Source: Crenobacter oryzisoli (GTDB lineage Bacteria; Pseudomonadota; Gammaproteobacteria; Burkholderiales; Chromobacteriaceae). From it: a DNA stretch of 44,507 nucleotides. Where the stretch lies: contig NZ_JAUEDK010000034.1 of the NCBI RefSeq assembly GCF_030385785.1, forward strand, positions 1 to 44,507, written 5' to 3'. The position numbers and the translations under genes are program-made. Below are positions 17,885 to 26,069 of this stretch, in pieces; the stretch's first letter is position 1, and the number at the start of each line of letters is the position of its first letter. The notes beneath the pieces are model-generated. The model saw nothing but the letters and a program-made list of their open reading frames with translations, made no database searches and had not been told where the DNA came from.

Positions 17885-17972
17885 TCTCTATCTCCATGTC
17901 CTTGCAATTGTGGTCTTTTGTTGTTTTAGGACCGCCATGTCGCCAAACCGAGTAGCCAACGCAGCAGGGCAT

Positions 17973-18055
17973 GCGCCCTATCTGGCGCTGCCATCAAACC
18001 GCTTGCTTGTTAACCCGGAATTTCGAAAACCCGCACCGGCATTAACAATCGAAAC
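17973..18055 (-). promoter_or_regulatory. Regulatory region of the porin gene: 47-bp motif copy C plus promoter-proximal block
   Basis: The 47-bp motif is at 18009-18055. CATCAAACCGC (17992-18002) stands 6 bp before it, and an inverted repeat GCGCC-CTATCT-GGCGC (17973-17988) 3 bp further; both sit exactly where they do upstream of the ABC operon. The coding strand is minus, toward the porin at 17884. Confidence 0.7.
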
Positions 18056-18349
18056 ATTCGACAGCGGACCACTAGGAGGGAGAAAAGAGAGCGACAAAGA
18101 ATCAGGACACAAGCCGGGTTTCGGCGAGGGTTTAACCATGAGCGACAGGTTGGGTCGGTGACCATGTAAAGGCCAAACCATCCCGCCCGCTTGACCCCCT
18201 CCTCTCGATTTCGCGGCGCTCAGGAGGAAGCGGCTAGGAGGGGGAATACGCGGGCAAATGTTCAATGGAACGGAAGAATTCTTCTGCAACTGGTCCGCCA
18301 CCATATGGCGTATTGCGGCGCCTAATGCTGTTTTTGGTAAAAATCATAA
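18056..18349. other. Intergenic stretch between the porin and glucosidase promoters
   Basis: No open frame with coding character was recognised. The segment separates the porin regulatory region from the AraC-type promoter. It holds a purine-rich run near 18075-18100 and a GC-rich patch near 18190-18245, but no structure I can name. Confidence 0.5.
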
Positions 18350-18426
18350 ATCCAGGTTTTTTATTATTATTTGCAGTTTTTTCGCAGCAATTTTCATTGA
18401 GCCTGCCGCTCGTCTGGCGCTAGCAT
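18350..18426 (+). promoter_or_regulatory. AraC-type operator and promoter of the second GH13 gene
   Basis: Two half-sites lie 21 bp apart: CAGGTTTTTT at 18353 and CAGTTTTTTC at 18374. They are followed by TTGAGC (18397-18402), an 18-bp spacer and TAGCAT (18421-18426) as -35 and -10. The same arrangement with identical spacing occurs at 21572-21648 upstream of thuA. The site next to the -35 suggests class II activation by the AraC-family protein encoded at 20624-21589. Confidence 0.7.
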
Positions 18427-18492
18427 TTTCTCGTTGATACGGGTTATCCAGGAAGATGATTGATACACCGGCGAATAGGAGAGAAAAAGACT

Positions 18493-20172
18493 GTGAATAC
18501 CAAGGTTTCTACTACTTTGAACAAACAATGGTGGCACGACGCCGTGGTGTACCAGATCTACCCACGTAGTTTTTGCGATGCTAACGGCGACGGCATCGGA
18601 GATCTGGCCGGCATCATCGGCAAGCTGGATTACCTGCAAAAGCTCGGCATCGACCTGATCTGGCTGTCGCCAGTATATAAATCGCCGATGGACGACAATG
18701 GCTACGATATTGCCGATTATCAGGATATAGCCGCCGAATTCGGTACCCTGGCCGAAATAGAGCGGTTGATCGCCGAGGCGGCCAAACGCGATATCCGCAT
18801 CCTGATGGATCTGGTGGTCAACCATACTTCGGACGAGCATCCCTGGTTCCTCGCCGCCAAGTCCTCGCCGAACAGCCCCTACCGCGACTACTACATCTGG
18901 CGCAAGCCGCAGGCGGATGGCTCGCCACCGGACGATCAGCGTTCTTTCTTCGGCGGCAGCGCCTGGGAATTCGATGAAGCCAGCGGCGAGTATTTCTTCC
19001 ACCTGTTTTCGAAACGCCAGCCCGACCTCAACTGGGAAAATCCGGCGGTGCAGCAGGAAGTGCACCAGATGATGAACTGGTGGCTGGACAAGGGTATCGG
19101 CGGTTTCCGCATGGACGTGATCGATCTGATCGGCAAGCAGGTGGACGATAAGATCCTCACCAACGGTCCGCGTCTGCACCCACTGCTGCAGGAAATGCAC
19201 CGCGCCAGCTTCGGTCCGCGCAACGTGCTGACAGTGGGCGAAACCTGGAGCGCCACGCCGCAGATCGCCAGGATGTATTCCGACCCGGCGCGCGAGGAAC
19301 TGTCGATGGTGTTCCAGTTCGAGCACGTCACGCAGACGTGGGACCCCGAGCACGGCAAATGGAAGCCGCGCCCGTTCGACTTGGTCGAATTCAAGCGAAT
19401 CATCGCCAAATGGCAGACCGAGTTGGCCGATAGCGGCTGGAATTCGCTGTTCTGGAATAATCACGACCTGCCGCGTGCTGTGTCCAAATATGGCGATCCA
19501 GGCCGGTTCCGGGTGGAGTCGGCCAAGATGCTGGCCACCGCCTTGCATTGCCTCAAGGGCACGCCCTATATCTACCAGGGCGAAGAGATCGGCATGACCA
19601 ATGTGCGTTTCGATTCGATCGATGACTATCAGGACATCGAATCGCTCAATTTCTATCGCGAGCGCACTGACGCCGGCGTGCCGCACGTCGACATGATGGA
19701 AGGGATCTACGCCAACGGCCGCGATAACGCGCGCACACCGATGCAGTGGGATGATAGTTTCAACGCCGGTTTTTCGGACGGTACACCATGGCTAAAGCTC
19801 AATCCCAATTACCGCCAAGTCAATGCGGAGGCGGCGTTGGCCGACCCGGACTCCATCTTCTTCCATTACCAGCGCCTGATCAGCCTGCGCAAGGAATCGG
19901 AGGTGATGGTGTATGGCGATTATCAGCAGCTGCTGGAGGAGCATCCGCAGGTGTTCGCCTATCAGCGCCGTCTCGGTGAGCAGAGATTGTTGGTGCTCAA
20001 TAACTTCAGCGCTCAGCCGGTGGAACTGGACCTGCCGACAGAGTTGACCGGTATAGAGGGCCAGGGGTTGATCGGTAACTACTCGCTACGCCACCGCTTG
20101 GATGAGCGGGTGAGCTTGGCGCCGTACGAGTCTTTCGTCATGGCGTTTTCGTTGACATCCTCCCCTCCCTAA
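18493..20172 (+). CDS. GH13 alpha-glucosidase (oligo-1,6-glucosidase / trehalose-6-phosphate hydrolase-like)
   Basis: The GTG at 18493 is preferred because AGGAGAG lies at 18477-18483; it gives 559 residues without signal peptide, so the enzyme is cytoplasmic. Motifs are QWWHDAVVYQIYPRSFCDAN, LMDLVVNHTSDEHPWF, QPDLNWENP, nucleophile Asp208 in GFRMDVIDL, acid/base Glu250 in TVGETW, and Asp325 in NNHDLPR, followed by GTPYIYQGEEIGMTN. These place it with oligo-1,6-glucosidases, alpha-glucosidases and TreC-like hydrolases; the subgroup cannot be settled by eye. It differs clearly from the glucosidase of the ABC operon. It shares its promoter type with thuA. The last residues (LTSSPP) are encoded by the terminal hairpin region of an IscB-type element relic, so the native C-terminus has been replaced. 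Confidence 0.88.
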   Translation: MNTKVSTTLNKQWWHDAVVYQIYPRSFCDANGDGIGDLAGIIGKLDYLQKLGIDLIWLSPVYKSPMDDNGYDIADYQDIAAEFGTLAEIERLIAEAAKRDIRILMDLVVNHTSDEHPWFLAAKSSPNSPYRDYYIWRKPQADGSPPDDQRSFFGGSAWEFDEASGEYFFHLFSKRQPDLNWENPAVQQEVHQMMNWWLDKGIGGFRMDVIDLIGKQVDDKILTNGPRLHPLLQEMHRASFGPRNVLTVGETWSATPQIARMYSDPAREELSMVFQFEHVTQTWDPEHGKWKPRPFDLVEFKRIIAKWQTELADSGWNSLFWNNHDLPRAVSKYGDPGRFRVESAKMLATALHCLKGTPYIYQGEEIGMTNVRFDSIDDYQDIESLNFYRERTDAGVPHVDMMEGIYANGRDNARTPMQWDDSFNAGFSDGTPWLKLNPNYRQVNAEAALADPDSIFFHYQRLISLRKESEVMVYGDYQQLLEEHPQVFAYQRRLGEQRLLVLNNFSAQPVELDLPTELTGIEGQGLIGNYSLRHRLDERVSLAPYESFVMAFSLTSSPP

Positions 20173-20497
20173 AGGGTGGAGATTCCTACGGCGCTCAGTC
20201 GCGGCATGGAGCCGACCCTGAGTCACTTCGGCGGGATCCTGCTGCTGACGGCCTTGCTGCACCGTTCACTGCACAGGCGATCCGGGCTGCGGTTTCCCGC
20301 CCGACAGGCTGGCTGGCTGGCTGGCACCGTCGCTGCAATACCGTGTCGATACCACCTTGGCGTGGTAAAGCGCCTGCAGCGCTGGGCCCCAGTGACGGCA
20401 CTGTCCAGCGAGCTGGTGCGCTTTGACCTGCAGGCGCTCGAGTACCCACGGCGCGCTATCCCTTCCCGACCTGAAGGCAGGGGTATCCCGTACAATT
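20152..20497 (+). mobile_element. Internally deleted IS200/IS605-superfamily (IscB-type) element relic
   Basis: The left part has TTGACATCC followed by a CCTCCC-TAAA-GGG hairpin, a pattern common at ends of IS605/IscB elements. The right part has a second CCTGAAGG hairpin ending near 20497. Between them is a short degraded coding piece: GWLAPSLQYRVDTTLAW in one frame and KRLQRWAPVTALSSELVRFD plus LQALEYP in another, matching the bridge/RuvC-II region of IscB nucleases. The start, HNH domain and most RuvC segments are absent. The segment 20195-20290 contains CGGC-ATGGA-GCCG and other stems and could be what is left of the element's guide RNA; that is a guess. Confidence 0.6.
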
Positions 20498-20606
20498 TGA
20501 TGAAGAAAGCGATGTCGGCATCAACGTGGTGGACGGTAAGGGCAAGGTGGATTTGATGGTGCTCAAATACATGGATGACGAGGGAGAAGAGAACAGCGCC
20601 AGATAG
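20493..20606 (+). pseudogene. 3' tail of an unrecognised gene
   Basis: Directly after the IscB-element relic an open frame of 37 codons ends at TAG (20604-20606): QFDEESDVGINVVDGKGKVD, then LMVLKYMDDEGEENSAR. It is acidic, has coding-like composition, and no start codon with a ribosome-binding site. It could be the 3' end of a gene destroyed by the element. I do not recognise it. Confidence 0.35.
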
Positions 20607-20623
20607 TCGTCACTGCCCCCTCA

Positions 20624-21589
20624 CTACCGCCCATCCGCCCTCCTGCCCTCGCGCCACGTCTTCGGCGTCATCCCGTAGTGGCTGCGGAAGATGCGGATGA
20701 AGTAGCTCGGCGCGTCGAAACCGCAGCTCCAGGCTACTTCCTTGATCGCCAGTCGCGTTTCGCACAAGAGATGGGCGGCGCGTTCCATTCGCTGCCGGTT
20801 GATATAGCCGGCCAGCGCCTCGCCGCCGTGCTGGCGGAACAAGTGCGACAGATAATCGGCTGTACAGCCAAGTTGGGTAGCTAGGCCACGTACACTCAAT
20901 TGGTGGTCGCCCAACTGGTTGTGGATCAGGACGCGCAACCGTGCTATCAGTGGCGGCTCCAGCCGGGGCTCTGCCGCCAGATCATCCAGCGCGCGAATCA
21001 CCCCGGCACCCGCCGCCAAAACCAACGCACGTATCTGCGCAGCGCGCCAGCCTGCTTGTTCAATGCTGCGGAGCTGCCGTCCGAGTCTAGCCGCGTCGGT
21101 CAGCCAATGCTGGATGTGCTGTGCCTCCGGATGGTGACCGGCCTCCAGATGAAGGATGCCGGGTTCGCCCGGAGCCTTCTCATTTGCCAAATGGCAGGAG
21201 AAGGCGCTGTGCTCGGCATAGATTACCAAGTTACTGAATGGCGTTTCTTCCTCGCTGCCGATTTGTTCCATATGTTGTAACTTGGGTGGTAACAACAACA
21301 GCTCGCCGGCCTGCAACCGCAGTTCGCCTTGCGGGAAGCGGAACAGGCTCCAGCCGGAAAGTTGCACGAACAGTTCCGGCGCCAGATGGAAGTGGCCAGC
21401 ACCGCGTTCCACCCATTCGCCTTCCGCCACCGGTTGCTTCACCGGCGGCTTGCCTACGGCCAGATCATGCAGCGCATTGGCCAAGTCCCTACGCATGTGG
21501 TGCGCCAAATCCGGCGCAGATAAGCGGGCTTTGTTCACTTGGCCGTGGGCATCAGCGGCATGTAGGCGAGTATCCAGGTTTTTTAGCAT
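20624..21589 (-). CDS. AraC-family transcriptional regulator
   Basis: As drawn the protein has 321 residues. An N-terminal cupin-like sensing domain (~60-150, GWSLFRFPQGELRLQAGELL) is followed by a C-terminal pair of helix-turn-helix motifs (~220-315): LSVRGLATQLGCTADYLSHL, and IKEVAWSCGFDAPSYFIRIF with SHYGMTPKTWRE. The start is uncertain: the ATG at 21589 lacks a ribosome-binding site and its first codons overlap the operator half-site at 21575, so either the gene is repressed by its own product or the true start is further in (GTG 21535 or ATG 21496). It is divergent from thuA and convergent with the GH13 gene, and both carry the same operator-promoter module. It is therefore the likely activator of alpha-glucoside/trehalose use. 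Confidence 0.85.
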   Translation of the reverse strand: MLKNLDTRLHAADAHGQVNKARLSAPDLAHHMRRDLANALHDLAVGKPPVKQPVAEGEWVERGAGHFHLAPELFVQLSGWSLFRFPQGELRLQAGELLLLPPKLQHMEQIGSEEETPFSNLVIYAEHSAFSCHLANEKAPGEPGILHLEAGHHPEAQHIQHWLTDAARLGRQLRSIEQAGWRAAQIRALVLAAGAGVIRALDDLAAEPRLEPPLIARLRVLIHNQLGDHQLSVRGLATQLGCTADYLSHLFRQHGGEALAGYINRQRMERAAHLLCETRLAIKEVAWSCGFDAPSYFIRIFRSHYGMTPKTWREGRRADGR

Positions 21590-21648
21590 TGTTTGCAGTT
21601 TTGTCGCAGCGAATCCAATTGAGACGGTAGCCAGGTAGCCACTAGCAT
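21572..21648 (+). promoter_or_regulatory. AraC-type operator and promoter of thuA
   Basis: Half-sites begin with CAG at 21575 and 21596 (21 bp apart), followed by TTGAGA (21619-21624), an 18-bp spacer and TAGCAT (21643-21648). The blocks ATCCAGGTTTTTTA and TTTGCAGTTTT and the sequence CTAGCAT match the module at 18350-18426 at identical spacing. It also overlaps the annotated start of the divergent AraC gene. Confidence 0.72.
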
Positions 21649-21733
21649 CTTAATTGCTAGCGGGGCTGGTTGCAGCAGTAACCGGCATCTCGGCGCTAGA
21701 TCGGCGCCGTCCACCACTCTCAAGAGGATAGCT

Positions 21734-22540
21734 GTGAAAAACAAGATTTCTGTCATTGTGTGGAACGAGTTCCGCCATGAGCGCGAGAACCAGGCTGTTC
21801 GTACTATCTATCCGGACGGCCTGCATGCGGTGATCGCCGCTGCACTGAAGGAAACCCCGGCGCTCAACCCAGGGGCGCTGCCGCTAGAAATTTCCACCTC
21901 CACGCTGGATGATCCGGAACATGGCCTGAGCGAAGAGCGTCTGGCCGGTTGTGACGTGCTGATCTGGTGGGGCCACAAGGCCCATGCCGAAGTGAGCGAT
22001 GTGGTGGTCGAGCGCGTGCAGCGCCGCGTGCTGGAAGGCATGGGGCTGATCGTGTTGCACTCCGGTCACTTTTCCAAGATCTTTCGCCGCCTGATGGGCA
22101 CTCACTGCTCACTAAAATGGCGCGAGGCGGACGAGAAAGAGCGGCTGTGGGTGGTGGAACCAGCCCATTCGATCGCCGCCGGTCTGCCGGAGTATTTCGA
22201 GCTGCCGTACGAGGAAATGTATGGCGAGCGTTTCGATATCCCGCAACCCGATAGTACCGTGTTCATCTCGTGGTTTGAAGGTGGCGAAGTGTTCCGCTCG
22301 GGCTGCTGCTGGGAGCGCGGTCACGGTCGTATCTTCTACTTCCGCCCCGGCCACGAGGCCTATCCGACCTATTACGACTCTAACGTCCAGCGCGTGCTGG
22401 CCAACGCAGTACAGTGGGCCGCGCCGCGCGTGAACCTCGTCGACCGCTGCCCGGAGACGCCACCGTTGGAGAAACTCAGCAAGAAGAATGTGACATTTGC
22501 AAAAGTGGGTGTGCCGCAGGGCAAGGGAGAGATCGAATGA
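21734..22540 (+). CDS. thuA: ThuA-family trehalose utilisation protein
   Basis: The start GTG at 21734 has GAGGA eight bases upstream and gives 268 residues, cytoplasmic, with a class I glutamine amidotransferase-like (ThuA) fold. Recognisable stretches are [56 protein letters not shown] and [20 protein letters not shown]. In Sinorhizobium and relatives ThuA works with ThuB in converting trehalose and related disaccharides through 3-keto derivatives. The gene overlaps thuB by four bases (ATGA), so the two are translationally coupled. The promoter module upstream (21572-21648) is shared with the nearby GH13 glucosidase. No thuEFGK transporter of its own is present, so the AglEFGK importer is the probable supplier. 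Confidence 0.92.
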   Translation: MKNKISVIVWNEFRHERENQAVRTIYPDGLHAVIAAALKETPALNPGALPLEISTSTLDDPEHGLSEERLAGCDVLIWWGHKAHAEVSDVVVERVQRRVLEGMGLIVLHSGHFSKIFRRLMGTHCSLKWREADEKERLWVVEPAHSIAAGLPEYFELPYEEMYGERFDIPQPDSTVFISWFEGGEVFRSGCCWERGHGRIFYFRPGHEAYPTYYDSNVQRVLANAVQWAAPRVNLVDRCPETPPLEKLSKKNVTFAKVGVPQGKGEIE

Positions 22541-23625
22541 ACGGCGATTACCAAGTGGAAGTGAAGGAAGCGCTGGCCGAAGCGTACGGTAGGCGGTTGC
22601 GCGTCGGTGTGATCGGCCTCGGGATCGGGCGCTTGCACATCGAGGGCTGGCAGCAGCACCCGAACGCAGATGTGGTGGCGATCGCCGACCCCGACCTCGA
22701 GCGGCTCGCCCGGGTAGGCGAGCAGTACGGCATCAAGGCGCGCTACGACCGTGCCGAGGCGATGCTGGCCACCGAAGCGCTCGACGTGGTGAGCGTGTGC
22801 ACGCCCAACAAGTATCACAAGGCGCTGACGCTGGCTGCGCTCGAGGTCGGCTGTCACGTGCTGTGCGAAAAGCCGATGGCGATGAACGCCGACGAAGGCC
22901 GGGCGATGCTCGCTGCCGCGCAACGCGCCGGCAAGCGGCTGATGATCAATTTTTCTTACCGTTTTTCCGCTCAGTCGCGGGCGCTGAAGGCGCAGGTCGA
23001 CGCCGGCCTGTTCGGCGACTTCTATTTCGGCCGCACCGTATGGCACCGCCGGCGCGGCATGCCAGGCTTCGGTGGCTGGTTTGGCACCAAGGCACTAGCC
23101 GGCGGCGGTCCGCTGATCGACCTGGGCGTACACCGGCTCGACCTGGCACTGTGGCTGATGGGCTACCCGAAACCGACCTGGGTGATGGGCAGCACCTACG
23201 ACCCGATCGCCCGCGGGTTGGCCGAACAGTCGGGCAAGGCCTTCGACGTCGAGGACCTGGCCGCAGCCCACATCCGCTTCGACAACGGCGCGACGCTGGC
23301 GCTCGAGGCGTCGTGGGCGGCCAACATCCAGGAAGCAGAACTGATGGAGACACGCCTCTTGGGCACGAAGGCGGGCCTGCTACAAAAGAACCTGAATGAG
23401 GGCTACACCTTCGATGCGCACGTGTTCATGGAGCAGAACGGCGCCCAATTTGACATGCTCCTTCACCCGCCCACCATCAAGGCGCCGTCAGCGATGTACG
23501 AGTACGCCGAGGCCATCCTGTCCGGACACCCTCACCCCGCGCCCGGCGAGGAAGGACTGATCGTGATGGAAATCCTCGACGCGATCTACGCCAGCGCCCG
23601 CTCGGGCGAACCGGTCAGGGTCTGA
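22537..23625 (+). CDS. thuB: ThuB-like Gfo/Idh/MocA oxidoreductase
   Basis: The ATG at 22537 overlaps the thuA stop and gives 362 residues. The N-terminal Rossmann domain is visible in [20 protein letters not shown], and the family motif is [13 protein letters not shown] with the conserved Lys. The C-terminal alpha/beta domain includes [20 protein letters not shown], with the His and Asp expected in the active site. ThuB enzymes oxidise the C3 hydroxyl of trehalose, sucrose or maltitol-type sugars with NAD(P). A bicistronic thuAB and the four-base overlap match the known arrangement. The substrate of this copy remains to be shown. Confidence 0.9.
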   Translation: MNGDYQVEVKEALAEAYGRRLRVGVIGLGIGRLHIEGWQQHPNADVVAIADPDLERLARVGEQYGIKARYDRAEAMLATEALDVVSVCTPNKYHKALTLAALEVGCHVLCEKPMAMNADEGRAMLAAAQRAGKRLMINFSYRFSAQSRALKAQVDAGLFGDFYFGRTVWHRRRGMPGFGGWFGTKALAGGGPLIDLGVHRLDLALWLMGYPKPTWVMGSTYDPIARGLAEQSGKAFDVEDLAAAHIRFDNGATLALEASWAANIQEAELMETRLLGTKAGLLQKNLNEGYTFDAHVFMEQNGAQFDMLLHPPTIKAPSAMYEYAEAILSGHPHPAPGEEGLIVMEILDAIYASARSGEPVRV

Positions 23626-23720
23626 GCCACCCAGCTAAGCCGATAGGCGGGGGACGGCAGATCCGTGAGGAACGGCCGCCCCCTGTGTGACGGTGCACAA
23701 CTCGAGACAAGGATTTTGAA

Positions 23721-24629
23721 ATGGACACCCTCCTTACCCCCACCTCGCCGTCCGCCGGTGGGCCCTGTCTTTCCCCCATCATCGCTGGTACCTGGCGCAT
23801 GGCCGAGTGGAACATGGACGTCGCCGCACGCATCCGCTGGATTGAAGAATGCTTCGAACTGGGTGTTTCCAGTTTTGATCACGCGGACATCTATGGCGAT
23901 TACCGGGTGGAAAGTCTGTTCGGCGAAGCGCTCGCAACCGCGCCGGGCTTGCGCGATCGCATGCAGCTCGTCACCAAGTGCGGCATCAAGCTGGTTTCCG
24001 GCAACCGCCCGGAACACACCATCAAGTCATACGACACCTCGAGGGCACACGTCATCGCATCGGTGGATCATTCGCTGAAAGCGCTGCACACCGATCACAT
24101 CGACCTACTGCTGATCCACCGCCCCGACGCGCTGATGGACCCGCAGGAACTGGCCGGGACTTTTGACGCGCTCAGGCGGGCAGGCAAGGTGCGGCACTTC
24201 GGCGTGTCCAATCACAGGCCGTCGCAGTTCAAGTTGCTCCACGGCCGCTATCCATTAACGACCAACCAGATCGAGCTATCACCATTGCACCTTGACGCGC
24301 TGCACGACGGCACCTTGGACCAGTGTCTGGACCTCGGAGTGCGGCCGATGGTCTGGTCTCCGCTGGCCGGCGGCCGCCTGTTTACGGAGAGCAATGTGCA
24401 GTCGGTGCGAGTTCGCACCGTCTTGGCAGCGCTGGCACACAAATACGGGGTCAGCGTTACCACACTGGCTTATGCGTGGATCTTGCGCCACCCATCCGCT
24501 CCTTGGCCCATTACCGGGTCGGGACGCATCGAGGCCATCCGGGATGCAGTTGCGGCACTAATGGTCCGACTCGACGCAGAAGACTGGTACCGAATCCGGG
24601 AAGCCGGCGCCGGAAAGGAAGTGCCCTGA
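23721..24629 (+). CDS. Aldo/keto reductase (YdhF-like)
   Basis: The protein has 302 residues with a TIM-barrel aldo/keto reductase fold. The catalytic tetrad is visible as Asp53 and Tyr58 (FDHADIYGDY), Lys86 (VTKCGIK) and His133 (LIHRPD). SPLAGGRLF and the late ITGSGRIEAIRDA stretch fit the NADP-binding end of the barrel. It matches the predicted-oxidoreductase YdhF subgroup. The start ATG at 23721 follows AAGGA. It lies 95 bases after thuB on the same strand with no clear terminator between, so it is likely in the thuAB transcript; reduction of a 3-keto sugar or its cleavage product is a reasonable but untested role. Confidence 0.87.
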   Translation: MDTLLTPTSPSAGGPCLSPIIAGTWRMAEWNMDVAARIRWIEECFELGVSSFDHADIYGDYRVESLFGEALATAPGLRDRMQLVTKCGIKLVSGNRPEHTIKSYDTSRAHVIASVDHSLKALHTDHIDLLLIHRPDALMDPQELAGTFDALRRAGKVRHFGVSNHRPSQFKLLHGRYPLTTNQIELSPLHLDALHDGTLDQCLDLGVRPMVWSPLAGGRLFTESNVQSVRVRTVLAALAHKYGVSVTTLAYAWILRHPSAPWPITGSGRIEAIRDAVAALMVRLDAEDWYRIREAGAGKEVP

Positions 24630-24987
24630 TGCTGTAAACGGGCGCGACGAGAAGGCCACAAAGTCATTGTACAAATCTTGACACCCTTCCCCGGCCTGAA
24701 GGCCGAGGCTTGCCGCGCACCGGGTCAAATTAAGGATAAGAGACCGAACGAAAATGCGGTGCTTGAGGAAAGCGGACTCATGCGGCGAGCCCCCCAGCAT
24801 CCCTGGCTCGCCATCGTTCTCGCCACCCCCTGTTGATATGCCATAAGCATGACACTGGGATGCCTGCCATCCTCAGGGATGACTTCCGCGGGCTGAGTTT
24901 GATAGGCATGCACCAGCTTTCCCGCCTGAGCGATGGCTCGGGGGTTTTAAGGTGGCGCCCTTCCCGATCCCGTCCGTCCCGCCGGCA
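24630..24987. other. Intergenic relic DNA with an IS605-type end hairpin
   Basis: From 24678, CTTGACACCCTTCCCC runs into the stem-loop CGGCC-TGAA-GGCCG (24692-24705), the pattern of IS200/IS605-superfamily ends and similar to the hairpins at 20160 and 20470. No transposase is left here. It may now serve as the transcription terminator of the aldo/keto reductase gene. The remainder up to 24987 has only short open frames on the minus strand (such as MHAYQTQPAEVIPEDGRHP at ~24913) that I cannot assign. Confidence 0.5.
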
Positions 24988-25944
24988 TCAACCCAGAGCC
25001 GGGACGCTAACGAAGTGGGCCGCATCGAGCCGAGGCTCGCCTTCCCAGCGGTAAGCCATCAGCTGGCCACCTCTGGCCACGCTATAGTCCAGACAGGCCG
25101 CCAAGCCATTGGCGTGCACGGCCGGGGTGCCCCGCTGCCAGTAATGGCCGAATAGCACCGGAACGGGATCGGTGTACGTCAGCCGCATTGATGCCGGCAG
25201 CGGCGTGGCCGGAAGCTGCGCACGGGTGGTGGCATCGACTTCCACCGCCTGTTGCCAGGTGGTGGCTTCCGAATCCCACCAACGGATCCGCACCTGGCGG
25301 CGCGCACGGCCATCCTTGTCGTAAAACTGCAGTCCATCTGGCAAGGTGGCTTCCAGGCCTTTGAGCACGGATTCCACCGCATCAAACAGTAGACGCTCAC
25401 TGGCTGGGGCATCAGGATGGGGGCGGCGAGCCGCCTCGACCAGGGTCGCGGTTGTCAACGTGCGTTCGGGAGTGAGTCTACCCCGCAGGACCGCCAGCGC
25501 CTCGGGATGCCAACAGGCATGTACGACGCGTAAACCGGGTAGCTCCAGCCACAGCGGCAGGCTCATAAACCAGTCGAGCGTTTCGGCCAGCAGCTGAGGC
25601 TGACTGGCCATTTCACTCAGAAAAGCGGCATGTTGATGACGATTCTTGTGGTTGTGCGGACGCAAGAACTCGCCTGCCATATCGGGGTCAGGCGTAGCCC
25701 AGGCCAAGGCATTGAACTCATGGTTGCCCATTGTCATCAAGGCACTGCCGGCATCCACCATCCGCCGTACTCGATCCAGCGTACGCAATTGACCTGGACC
25801 TCGATCAATCAGGTCGCCGACAAACACTGCGGTGCGGTCAGGGTGGCGCCAGGCACCGTGCTGTTCACGGTATCCCAGCTTATACAGCAGTGCATCCAGC
25901 GCCTCGACATGGCCATGCACGTCGCCGATTACATCAAATGCCAT
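24988..25944 (-). CDS. Metallophosphoesterase (calcineurin-like / PPP-type phosphatase)
   Basis: The protein has 318 residues and is cytoplasmic. The di-metal signature is complete: GDVHG (residues 7-11), VGDLIDRGPG (~42-51) and MGNHEF (~72-77), with a later His in RVVHACWHPEAL and another in LFGHYW. This fits serine/threonine phosphatase-like or diadenosine-tetraphosphatase-like enzymes (the same superfamily as PrpA and ApaH); the C-terminal half is longer than in those short enzymes. Start ATG at 25944. It stands alone between relic DNA and an unknown gene, and its physiological substrate is not evident. Confidence 0.85.
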   Translation of the reverse strand: MAFDVIGDVHGHVEALDALLYKLGYREQHGAWRHPDRTAVFVGDLIDRGPGQLRTLDRVRRMVDAGSALMTMGNHEFNALAWATPDPDMAGEFLRPHNHKNRHQHAAFLSEMASQPQLLAETLDWFMSLPLWLELPGLRVVHACWHPEALAVLRGRLTPERTLTTATLVEAARRPHPDAPASERLLFDAVESVLKGLEATLPDGLQFYDKDGRARRQVRIRWWDSEATTWQQAVEVDATTRAQLPATPLPASMRLTYTDPVPVLFGHYWQRGTPAVHANGLAACLDYSVARGGQLMAYRWEGEPRLDAAHFVSVPALG

Positions 25945-26069
25945 TCGTCTTTCCCCTCAGGGTCTTGGCCAGTTCCTCGCTAGACATCAGCCCCCTGGTA
26001 AGTCACCCATCGGAACTTGGATGAGCATGAAATCGCTGCTCATCCAACCCCGAGGCATCGGATTACACT

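Noticed and set aside
18394-19686. A 430-codon open frame on the minus strand opposite the GH13 gene
   Set aside because: It is antisense to a gene with all catalytic motifs intact, has no recognisable domain and arises from GC-rich codon bias.
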